A stretch of DNA of 32,120 nucleotides, from NCBI RefSeq assembly GCF_029533155.1, contig NZ_JAIZDB010000041.1, positions 1 through 32,120 of the forward strand, in the 5' to 3' direction. The notes beneath the pieces are model-generated. The model was not told where the DNA came from. It did no database searches and was given only the letters and a program-made list of their open reading frames with translations. Positions 15,956 to 24,100 of the stretch are shown here, piece by piece; the first letter of the stretch is position 1, and every line of letters begins with the position of its first letter. This stretch comes from Psychrobacillus antarcticus. Its GTDB lineage: Bacteria > Bacillota > Bacilli > Bacillales_A > Planococcaceae. The translations under genes and the position numbers were made by a program.

Positions 15956-16274
15956 AAACTACACAGCAGAAGGACTTGCATTAGACCTAGCCAATAATAT
16001 CGGTTCGTTGGGTGTTTTACTCGAAGATTTAGAACACGCTAGAAATGTTTTAGGAAGGATGGCATCTGAAGCAAAAGACAAGTATGTAGGTGATTGTCAA
16101 CAGTACTTCTTGTGGGACAATAATGACATTTTACAAATGGTAGATAGTCTAATGTTTCGCTTGCTGAAAGAAATCAACGAGGAATACAAGCGAATTGACG
16201 AGTCACAACGCCTATTACGTGAATTAACTAAGGTTGCGGAATTGGACGAAGAAAAAAAGCTCATTACCCACTGA
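15945..16274 (+). CDS. 109-residue helical protein of unknown function
   Basis: Mostly helical, with a heptad-like C-terminal part (MVDSLMFRLLKEINEEYKRIDESQRLLRELTKVAELDEEKK). GGAGG lies 9-13 nt before the ATG, inside the previous gene. It is the last gene of the early block before a 187-nt gap and the primase gene. No family recognised. Confidence 0.6.
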   Translation: MKNKNYTAEGLALDLANNIGSLGVLLEDLEHARNVLGRMASEAKDKYVGDCQQYFLWDNNDILQMVDSLMFRLLKEINEEYKRIDESQRLLRELTKVAELDEEKKLITH

Positions 16275-16461
16275 GAATGAGTAAAGAGCAAAAAGTTAAA
16301 CTTCTAATACTAGTATAACCATAACGGTAAAATATATGCAATAAAAATAAAGGGATTTACACACTTCTAATGTGACTTTCCTTTCAATCGAAGGGAAAAA
16401 CCAACTACAACCAAGTAAAAATACAGATAAAAGGATTGTCACAGGAAGGAGGCAAGGATAT
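16275..16461. other. Gap before the primase gene
   Basis: 187 nt without a supportable gene. It holds a fourth AAAGTTAAAC (16292-16301), a 10-bp palindrome ATACTAGTAT (16307-16316), and the ribosome site GGAAGGAGG (16444-16452) of the primase gene. The frame upstream of 16462 is open back to 16372 but lacks a start signal. It may carry a second regulated promoter. Confidence 0.5.
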
Positions 16462-18717
16462 ATGGCAATAATTGAAAAAGATAAAATACTTGAACCAGTA
16501 ATAGAAAACGTGCCAGAAGAATTACAACAGATTCCAAATTGGGTCTTATGGCGAGCTGAATGGAATGAAAAACGTAAGCAATTCGATAAAGTGCCATATC
16601 AAGCAAATGGAAAAGATAAAGCGGATTCTACCAATATTCATACATGGGGACCATTTAAAAATATTAAAGAAGCGTATTTGAATGGAAGTGGCGAAGGAAT
16701 TGGTTTTGTCTTATCTGATAATGATCCATATTGTGTGATTGATATAGATGGACTTGATAGTGTGGAAGTTTTACCTGCCTTAGCGCAAGAAATTACGGAC
16801 CTATCATATGCTGAACTTTCCCCTAGTGGAACAGGTATTCACATATGGATTAAATACAAGCATGACAACGATAAATTTAAAAACAAAAATACTAAATTAG
16901 GTTATGAAATCTATTCTAGCAAAAGATTTATAACCTTCACAGCAGAAAGTACAAACGATTTATCCATTAACGAAGGACCTAAAATTAACGCTTTTATAGA
17001 AAAAGTATTCAAACGAGAAGAACAGGTCCAATCTTTTGTAACTCAAAGGAATGATAGTTTCGGAAGAGCTGCTTTATCTGAAGTAGAAATTACTAAGATA
17101 GCTTGTAATAGTCCTAAAACAGGCGAACGATTCAAAAGTTTTTTACAGGGAGGTTGGGAGGCTAAATATAAAAATGATTTTTCAAGTGCGGATTTAGCAT
17201 TTTTAAATGATTTAGCTTTTTGGACCAACTGCGATTATGCAATGATGGATAGCATTTATCGAAAATCTTCCCTAATGCGCGAAAAATTTGACAGGCCACA
17301 AAATGGTACCACGTATGGTAATGAACAAATAATGAAGGCTATTAAGGATTGCGCTAATACATTTAACCCTCCTAAAGGTGAAGAAGAGAAAATAAAAGGT
17401 TCCTGGTGGCGTCCTAACGGAAATGGAACTTTATCATTCTTACATCAGGTATTAGCAAAAGAAGTCTTGGAGAAATTTCATATTGTACGATATCCAAGTC
17501 CTCACAGTGATTTATATTATTACAATCCTAAAAAAGGGATATATGAACAAGATAAATCAGGTCGACAGATTAACGGTATTATTCGAAAGTTTGACGAAGA
17601 TTTAAAAAGCGGACAAATAAAAGAGGTCCACAATTTCATAACAGATATGTCGCCAATCATTAATAAAGTAAATGAAAATTATATTGCCTTAAAAAACGGC
17701 ATTTTGAATTTTAAAACTTTTGAAATAGAACCGTTTAATCCAGATGTTTTTGTTTTACAAAAAATACCCGTTGAATATAAGCCTAATGCCTATGATGCTT
17801 TCGTTGAATCCACTTTAGAGAAAGTGACAAGAGGGCACACAGCCAGTATTGAAAATATTAAAGAAATCTTTGCATGTGTTCTGTACCCAGGTGTACTAGT
17901 TCCCAAAATTCATTATCTACTTGGTCGAAGTGCTCATAACGGAAAATCATCAATTTTGAACTTGATACATCAAACTTTTAATAAAGACGGCGGAAACATT
18001 TCAGCGGTAACACCCCAGAAACTAGCGAGCAACGCATTTGCCGGATCTTCTGTATTTGGCAAGCTAGCAAATATTGTGGACGATAATCCGGAATCTTTGA
18101 TAGAGGATAGTGGACTTTTGAAAACAATTGTCACTGGTGGCTTTGCAGAAATCGAGAAAAAAGGAAGAGATTCTGAAACGGTCCGTCTAAGTGCAACATT
18201 CATTATTGCTAGTAACCATTTCCCTAATCTTAATGAGAGTGGTAATGCAATTAATCGAAGGTTGAACATTATTCCTTTTGATCATAACTTTTCACTGGAT
18301 GAAGAATGTTTGCCAGATGAGGAAAGTATGCGGTTAATCGCTAGTGCTTCAGCTAGTGAATATGTTTTGAAGCTAGCAATAGATGCTCTAAAACGAATGA
18401 TGAACAATCCATCGTCGGACAAATTAACTGTAAATGATAGAGCGCAAGAAGCAATAAGTGCATTTGCGGAACACAATGATCCAGTCGCTGACTTTTTCCA
18501 TGAATTTGATGAAGAATACTTTAATGATGTGCGTGGTTCTCGAACACTAACGGATTATGAGAATTGGTGTCGTGAAAATCGCATTCCGCCAATGGAAACA
18601 AAGAAGTTTAAAGAAGTTGTTAACACGAAATTTAATATGGAATGGAAAGATAAAACAATAAGTGAGAGCGGTTCATGGAAAACTGTTAAGGGTTTCAAGT
18701 CAAAAATCAAGAAATAG
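16462..18717 (+). CDS. Primase-helicase (PICI Pri-Rep-like, PrimPol plus D5/SF3 helicase)
   Basis: 751 residues; the ATG at 16462 follows GGAAGGAGG. The N-terminus (about 15-175) resembles NrS-1-type primase-polymerases: metal-binding DID (94-96, CVIDIDGLD), SPSGTGIHIWIK and a basic EIYSSKRFIT strand. A linker of about 200 residues leads to the D5_N-like region and an SF3 helicase: Walker A GRSAHNGKSS (488-497), Walker B LANIVDDNPE, sensor FIIASNHFPN and the arginine motif GNAINRRLNIIPF. The C-terminal 110 residues may bind the origin. In SaPIs the equivalent protein recognises iterons directly downstream of its own gene, and just such a cluster begins at this stop codon. Confidence 0.9.
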   Translation: MAIIEKDKILEPVIENVPEELQQIPNWVLWRAEWNEKRKQFDKVPYQANGKDKADSTNIHTWGPFKNIKEAYLNGSGEGIGFVLSDNDPYCVIDIDGLDSVEVLPALAQEITDLSYAELSPSGTGIHIWIKYKHDNDKFKNKNTKLGYEIYSSKRFITFTAESTNDLSINEGPKINAFIEKVFKREEQVQSFVTQRNDSFGRAALSEVEITKIACNSPKTGERFKSFLQGGWEAKYKNDFSSADLAFLNDLAFWTNCDYAMMDSIYRKSSLMREKFDRPQNGTTYGNEQIMKAIKDCANTFNPPKGEEEKIKGSWWRPNGNGTLSFLHQVLAKEVLEKFHIVRYPSPHSDLYYYNPKKGIYEQDKSGRQINGIIRKFDEDLKSGQIKEVHNFITDMSPIINKVNENYIALKNGILNFKTFEIEPFNPDVFVLQKIPVEYKPNAYDAFVESTLEKVTRGHTASIENIKEIFACVLYPGVLVPKIHYLLGRSAHNGKSSILNLIHQTFNKDGGNISAVTPQKLASNAFAGSSVFGKLANIVDDNPESLIEDSGLLKTIVTGGFAEIEKKGRDSETVRLSATFIIASNHFPNLNESGNAINRRLNIIPFDHNFSLDEECLPDEESMRLIASASASEYVLKLAIDALKRMMNNPSSDKLTVNDRAQEAISAFAEHNDPVADFFHEFDEEYFNDVRGSRTLTDYENWCRENRIPPMETKKFKEVVNTKFNMEWKDKTISESGSWKTVKGFKSKIKK

Positions 18718-18991
18718 CAATAAAGCAACAAGAGAGCAATAACAATAGCAATAAGATAAACCCAGTAATATCAAAGGTTTCAAAACTATTTATTGCTATA
18801 TTGCCGTATTGCTGAAATTTACTCTACTTCTATATATATAGGGTGTTAAGGCAAATAGACATACCACTTTTTATATATTTCTTTTAAAGTAGCAATAAAG
18901 CAATAAATAGAATAAAAGAACTAAAAAACTTAGTAATATCAACAGTTTTCCCTTATTGCTTAGTCGGCAATAAGTCAGCAATAAGGGCAAT
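18716..18991. repeat. Replication origin: AGCAATAA iterons around an AT-rich core
   Basis: Eight exact copies of AGCAATAA: plus strand at 18716, 18735, 18747, 18891, 18899, 18977; minus strand (TTATTGCT) at 18790 and 18953. There are partial copies at 18724, 18800, 18808, 18967 and 18987. They form two clusters around an AT-rich stretch (18814-18890). Each cluster repeats one order: AGCAATAA, AGTAATATCAA (18764-18774; 18932-18942), TTATTGCT. The first iteron overlaps the primase stop codon. SaPI origins have the same plan: iterons flanking an AT-rich region downstream of rep. Confidence 0.8.
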
Positions 18992-19009
18992 GAAAAGGAG
19001 GAACTAAAT

Positions 19010-19267
19010 TTGATAAAACAAAACATATTCACACTCAAAGAAACAACTTATTCAAAACCTACTGAATTATATTCAGTTGTTGAAAGGTGTGTCATCTGTA
19101 ATCAACGTCATATTCATGCAGCTGAAGAAGGGAACGTTTCAGCGCATTGTATCGACTTGCCATACAGAGGATCTTACGATTTAGTGATAGATCGTGAAAA
19201 TGTCGATAACCTTCGAATGATTGAAAAATATAACATTCAACTTCAAAAGGACAAAAGGCGAATATAA
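19010..19267 (+). CDS. 85-residue Cys/His-containing protein
   Basis: TTG start with AAGGAGG 8 nt upstream. The centre has CVIC, an HIH and a later HC (CVICNQRHIHAAEEGNVSAHC), which could bind one zinc; the C-terminus is helical and basic (EKYNIQLQKDKRRI). First gene after the origin. No family recognised; a role in late-gene control or packaging cannot be judged. Confidence 0.55.
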   Translation: MIKQNIFTLKETTYSKPTELYSVVERCVICNQRHIHAAEEGNVSAHCIDLPYRGSYDLVIDRENVDNLRMIEKYNIQLQKDKRRI

Positions 19268-19290
19268 AAGGTCGGTTTATTTTTAAGGAG

Positions 19291-19956
19291 ATGAGAGAAA
19301 TAGAAAAATACATTTATGGCTTAGCTGCTGATTTTAAAAATGTTTACGTTGACGTGAAAAAAGGTTTAACAGATTTTTGCTATCTAAATGATGAAAAAGT
19401 CAGATATAGCAAGGATATCGCTTTTACACTTGGACATGAACCAAAGGAGTTTATCACCAGTATCCTAACGCAAAGTGAGAATGGAGAATTGATTTTAGTT
19501 GAAAAAGATGGGTTATTATTCTTCAGATTTTCACCTAAAAATGAGCATGGAAACCGTATTTTTAGGTACGTAAAACAAAGAAAGTTACGTCAATGCAGTT
19601 ATATGTATAAAAAAATGAAGCGTACTAGGGATTTGAAGAATGAAAGCAAGTGTGGTGTGGAGGGTAATGAACGAATTTACAAAAATGAAGGTGTTATTTA
19701 TGAGATTTGTCTAACCAATACACCTAGAGATACAGATACCTTCTGCACTACAGATAAACATCATCCAAGATTAAAGTGGATTGTGTGGGAGCAAAACATC
19801 ACGCTAAGCGATGAAGACCACTGGAGAGAACATATGGAATGGGATGCATTTGGTCAAGAATTAAAAGATATGGGAAATCGTATCGAACAATTAGATCGAC
19901 AACTAATAAAAATGGAGGTAATGAGCAATGGTAATGAAACAAGTAAAGGAAATTAA
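19291..19956 (+). CDS. HK97-type prohead protease-like protein
   Basis: 221 residues. Blocks line up in order with HK97-type (S78) prohead proteases: IAFTLGHEP (cf. LFNHDP, His49), GELILVEKDGLLFFRF (cf. GTLEL..DERGLYFEV), a helix, QCSYMY (cf. QCSFGF, Ser103) and RIYKNEGVIYEICLTNTPRDTDTF (cf. EVELVEVSPVTFPAYPDT, Glu138). His-Ser spacing of 54 and Ser-Glu of 35 fit a His-Ser-acid triad. In phages this enzyme cuts scaffold and capsid delta domains. No capsid gene is present, so the target may be the helper's capsid. AAGGAG abuts the ATG with no gap, so the true start is uncertain (ATA at 19300 has good spacing). The C-terminal helix may be extra. Confidence 0.55.
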   Translation: MREIEKYIYGLAADFKNVYVDVKKGLTDFCYLNDEKVRYSKDIAFTLGHEPKEFITSILTQSENGELILVEKDGLLFFRFSPKNEHGNRIFRYVKQRKLRQCSYMYKKMKRTRDLKNESKCGVEGNERIYKNEGVIYEICLTNTPRDTDTFCTTDKHHPRLKWIVWEQNITLSDEDHWREHMEWDAFGQELKDMGNRIEQLDRQLIKMEVMSNGNETSKGN

Positions 19957-20479
19957 ACAATCAACAACTGATCAATTAAACGGTATTGGTAAGCAAATAG
20001 AAGAATATCAATCTGAAATCGAAAAGTACAAAACAGAAAGAATCACAATGTTGAAGGATGGTAATGGTGCAAAAGCTATCGAGATACAACGAAGCATTGA
20101 TGCGTTACAACAGTTTATTGATGCATTTGACAGTGACATTGACAAAGTAATGATTGAACGTTCATCTATTGATGCTCTCATAGAAAAGGAAATCATCAAG
20201 TATTTAAAAGAAAGAACAGGCCTGCTAAATATGTATAAGGAAAAGGCTGAAGAACTTAAACCTATTCACCAAAAGTTAGTAGATGGTCTTGAAGAAATGT
20301 ATGGTCATTATGAAAGAATTAACCATATCAATAACTATTTGGAGTACATATCCAATGAGATGAGCAATGAAGCAACAGGGGATCTAAATAAAATTGATTT
20401 AGTTGGGTACACACCAGCTAACACAATGCCTTTATTCAGGGAGTTACTAATTCCAAGCGTAAAGGGGGTGAGAAAATGA
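19928..20479 (+). CDS. Coiled-coil protein, possibly scaffold-like
   Basis: 183 residues, almost wholly helical and charged, with long coiled-coil stretches (about 12-60 and 75-145) and a Pro-containing C-terminus (VGYTPANTMPLFRELLIP). GGAGG at 19914-19918 sets the ATG at 19928; the gene overlaps the protease-like gene by 29 nt. In HK97-type phages the protein encoded beside the protease is the scaffold or capsid delta domain, which is also a coiled coil, so a scaffold role is conceivable. No sequence signature proves it. Confidence 0.6.
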   Translation: MVMKQVKEIKQSTTDQLNGIGKQIEEYQSEIEKYKTERITMLKDGNGAKAIEIQRSIDALQQFIDAFDSDIDKVMIERSSIDALIEKEIIKYLKERTGLLNMYKEKAEELKPIHQKLVDGLEEMYGHYERINHINNYLEYISNEMSNEATGDLNKIDLVGYTPANTMPLFRELLIPSVKGVRK

Positions 20480-20694
20480 TAAATATATCTGAACATGCTA
20501 AAGAAATATTTGTGGAGCAAATCAATGTATCAAGGGAAGTACTTAACAAATACGAACAAGATCACACTGCTGAAGGAACGGAAAAGTTTTACCGACATGC
20601 AAAAATACTAGATGACATATGTTCACGATTGGATATTGCAGAGCAAAGCGAAAAAAATGCTAAAGAAGTTGGGAAAGTGTTAGCTACTCTCTAA
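20476..20694 (+). CDS. 72-residue helical protein
   Basis: Starts within the previous stop (ATGA, 20476-20479) behind AAAGGGGGTGAG, so it is translationally coupled to the coiled-coil gene. Predominantly helical and acidic, with HAKEIFVEQINVSREVLNKYEQDH and a second helix around ILDDICSRLDIAEQSEKNAKEV. SaPI capsid-size protein CpmB is also a 72-residue helical internal scaffold, but I see no recognisable sequence match, so this is only a parallel in size and place. Confidence 0.6.
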   Translation: MINISEHAKEIFVEQINVSREVLNKYEQDHTAEGTEKFYRHAKILDDICSRLDIAEQSEKNAKEVGKVLATL

Positions 20695-20701
20695 AAATAA
20701 A

Positions 20702-20796
20702 TACCCCCCTCCCATTTTTTCGAAAAATAAAAAAAGCCCTACACCGGTTGTCCCAATCGCTGAGCGCTCGACCATATTTTTAGACAAAGGGGGGTA
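20702..20796. promoter_or_regulatory. Candidate cos packaging site
   Basis: This non-coding stretch, GC-rich for the window, is bounded by an exact 8-bp inverted repeat, TACCCCCC (20702-20709) and GGGGGGTA (20789-20796). Inside are ACCGGT, the perfect palindrome GAGCGCTC (20762-20769), and an imperfect repeat GGTTG/CGACC around it. C-rich and G-rich blocks with a short GC dyad resemble cos regions of cos-type Firmicutes phages and of cos-carrying PICIs. No computation was possible, so this is inference from pattern. Confidence 0.4.
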
Positions 20797-20830
20797 AAAT
20801 CATTTATTTGTAAAATTAAGGAGTGATTCC

Positions 20831-20974
20831 ATGGCTAGAATAAAGAATACTAGATCGGGTTCGCACATGGCCAGTCTAGTTGAAAACCAACAGTATCAGC
20901 TTTACTGGATTATGAAGCGATTGAAACGGGATAAGAAGCAAAGGTTATTAGTGGAAAGAGAAAAACAAAAATAG
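20831..20974 (+). CDS. 47-residue basic protein
   Basis: ATG preceded by AAGGAG at 8 nt. Strongly basic (MARIKNTRSGSHMASLVENQ then MKRLKRDKKQRLLVEREKQK), probably one helix that binds nucleic acid. It lies between the candidate cos region and the tape-measure gene. No family recognised; it is too short for a terminase small subunit. Confidence 0.5.
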   Translation: MARIKNTRSGSHMASLVENQQYQLYWIMKRLKRDKKQRLLVEREKQK

Positions 20975-21102
20975 GACTCGCCAATTTTGGAGTCACCTAA
21001 TAATAGGTCTTAAATTGGTACAGAAAAGCTATTAACATATTAAAAACCCATAGATTTCAATGAACAACTTAATAAAAAATATGAAAATAAGAAGGTGAGA
21101 AT

Positions 21103-24100
21103 ATGACAACAGAAATTGGTAGTTTAGCAGTTTCCCTAAGCATGGATGCATCAAATTTCAACGGTTCAATCAATCAGATGAATAGGCATCTAGGAGCAAT
21201 GGGTTCTGAATTAAGAGCGGCAAAAGCATTGGGCGCAGAATATGGAAAGTCAATCGATGGTTTAACATCTAAGAAAGAAATATTAACGAGGTCCGTAGGG
21301 ACTTCTACAGTTAAATTAGAGGCAGAACGTAGAAAGTACGATGAATTAGTAGCAAGCGGTACGGCAAATGAAGCACAACTGGAACGTCAAGCAAGACGTG
21401 TAAATGAGGCACAGGCTGCGCATAATCGTTTATCTACAGAATTAAATCAAGTCACTGAGCAGTTACGTATTCAATCCTCAGCTTGGACTCAAAATGGAGA
21501 ACGAATGCAAGCTTTTGGAGGTCAACTATCTTCTGTGGGTGACAAAGCTACAAAAATTGGTAAAAACTTATCAATGCACGTAACAGCCCCTTTAATGGCA
21601 ATGGGTGGTGCTGCATTTAAAGCGGCGGTAGATTTTGAAAGTGCGTTTGCTGGTGTAAGAAAAACTGTGGACGGAACAGAAGCGGAATTCCAAGTATTAT
21701 CTGATGGCATTCGTGATATGGCAAAAGAAATCCCTGCTGCAGCTACAGAAATTGCAGGAGTTGCAGAAGCTGCAGGACAATTAGGAATCCAAAAAGAAAG
21801 TATTTTAGGTTTCACTCGAACGATGACGGACCTTGGTGTTGCAACTAATATGTCATCTGAAGAAGCGGCAACAGCACTTGCTAGATTAGCAAATATCACT
21901 GGAATGAATCAAAAAGATTTCGATCGATTAGGGTCCAGCGTCGTAGCCTTAGGTAATAACTTTGCGACGACGGAAAAGGAAATTGTGGAAATGGGACTCA
22001 GACTGGCAGGGGCAGGTGCTCAGGTTGGCATGAGTGAAGCAGATATTTTAGGGCTTTCAACAGCCTTAACATCTGTAGGAATAAACGCAGAAATGGGTGG
22101 TAGTGCATTTTCTCGCGTTATGGTAAGTATGCAATTAGCGACTTCCACAGGATTTACTAAGGTTCAAAAGCTATCAAATGAAACAGGCTTGTCTTTGCGT
22201 GACTTGCAAATGATGGCATCCCATAGTGGAAAAGCGTTTGGAAATATGGCTGAAGATATGGGCATGACCAAGAAAGAACTGAAAGCTATTGTAAATGCTG
22301 GTGTAGAACTTGAAGGATTTTCTAAAATTGCGGGCATGACGGGCGAACAATTCAAGCAGGCGTTTGAAAAAGATGCAGTTGGAGCAATCGGAAGTTTTAT
22401 TGATGGACTTGCCAACGCTGAAGACTCAGGAGATACAGCTATTAACATGCTTCAGGAGATGGGTATTACAAGCGTTCTCCTACGTGATAGTTTACTAAGA
22501 GCAGGTGGAGCAAGTGAACTGTTTGGTTCAGCTATCAAAGTATCTAATGCCGGTTGGGATGAAAACATAGCGCTCACGAAAGAAGCGGAAGAACGTTATA
22601 AGACAACTGCATCCCAAATAAAAATATTGTGGAATGACATTAAAGATTTAGGTATGGAATTTGGTGGCGTATTAATCCCCATCGTTAAAGATGGAATAAA
22701 TACAATCAAACCTTGGATAAGCTCCTTAGCACAGGCGAGTGATGGAACTAAGAAAATGGCGCTAACTTTTGGAGTATTAGCTGCAGCAGTTGGTCCTGTA
22801 CTCGTTGTAGGAGGTACTCTATTATCTGGATTAGGCGGATTAATAACAACTGTGGGAGCATTATCAACTAGCATAGGTGTGGCTGGAGGTTTAGGCGCAT
22901 CACTTTTAGCTCTAGCAAATCCAATTGGACTTACTGTCGCAGGACTTGCTGCAGTAACAATAGGTGCAGTTGCATTATACCGCCATCTCGATCAAAAAGG
23001 ACTTCCACAGATTGATATCTTTGGTGATAAAGTTTCTGATTCAACTAAAAAAGCGGTTACTGGATTCGTAGAATTGAATGATAAAGCGACTGTGGAATTA
23101 AATAAACTTTCTTGGGGTGGAATGGTAGTCACACAAGATATGGCAAATACCATAATCCAAACATTTGATGCAATGGGAGATCAAGTACTAGCAAAAATGA
23201 CGGAAGATCACAGTGCGCAATTAACTCAGTTAAAGAATTATTCAGCACAATCGAGTATCTTGACAGACGAACAAGAGCAAGAAGCCATTTCAAGATTAGA
23301 AGCATTCAATGCAGAAAAAGAGAAGAAGACAGAAGAAACAAATGCTCGAGTGGCAGAAATAGTAAATAAAGCCGTTGAAGAAAACAGAAAAACAACTTAT
23401 GAAGAAAATGCAACAATTAAAATGCTTCAACAGGAGAGGTTTGAAGCAGGTTTACAAATTCTTTCTCAGAGCGAGCTAGAATTTAAAACGATAATGGAAC
23501 GTATGAAGGCACAATCTGCTGAAATTACTGCAGAACAAGCTATTCAAACTATTGATGATGCTCGCAAAACTAAAACAGATGTAATCAATGAAGCGGAAAA
23601 ACAATACGAGGATACAATTGCATTCATTATCAAAATGAGGGACGAAGTAGGTGTATATACTGGTGAACAAGCTCGTCAAATGATTTTAGAAGCACAAACA
23701 CAGAAAGATGGTGTGGTTGCTGAAGCTGACGAAATGTATTCCGAAGTATTGCGAATTGCTAAAGAAAAAGGCGGAGAGCATCTCACAGAAAACGAAATCA
23801 TGCTTGGTAAACAATTGAGCCTATGGGATGAATGGTCGATTGATATTACAAAAACGGCGGCTATTACTTACTTGAAGGTTAACGGATCATTTAAAAATAT
23901 GGCTATAAATGGCGCTATCTCGTTGGGTGAATTACGTCAAAAAGGTTCAGAGGCTTTTATAGGAATGCATAGATCAATTGATTATGTGATGGGCGATCTA
24001 CCTAAATTGATGAAACGAAAAATGGCTGAAGCTTTAGCAGAATTAACTATAAGAGTTATAGGGTTTACAAATGTAGGTAGAGATTTAGTGCAAGGTTTGA

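Noticed and set aside
16307-16316. Palindrome ATACTAGTAT before the primase gene
   Set aside because: A single 10-bp AT-rich palindrome with no second copy; noted in the gap entry but not claimed as an operator.
18716-18991. Repeat cluster considered as a CRISPR array
   Set aside because: Repeats are 8 nt, on both strands and unevenly spaced, with no cas genes; iterons explain them.
20831-20974. 47-residue protein as a terminase small subunit
   Set aside because: Too short and without the terminase HTH and oligomerisation regions; only its place near the candidate cos suggested it.
20975-21102. Small hairpins before the tape-measure gene
   Set aside because: Stems are short (4-8 bp) and lack T-runs, so no terminator or regulator is claimed.
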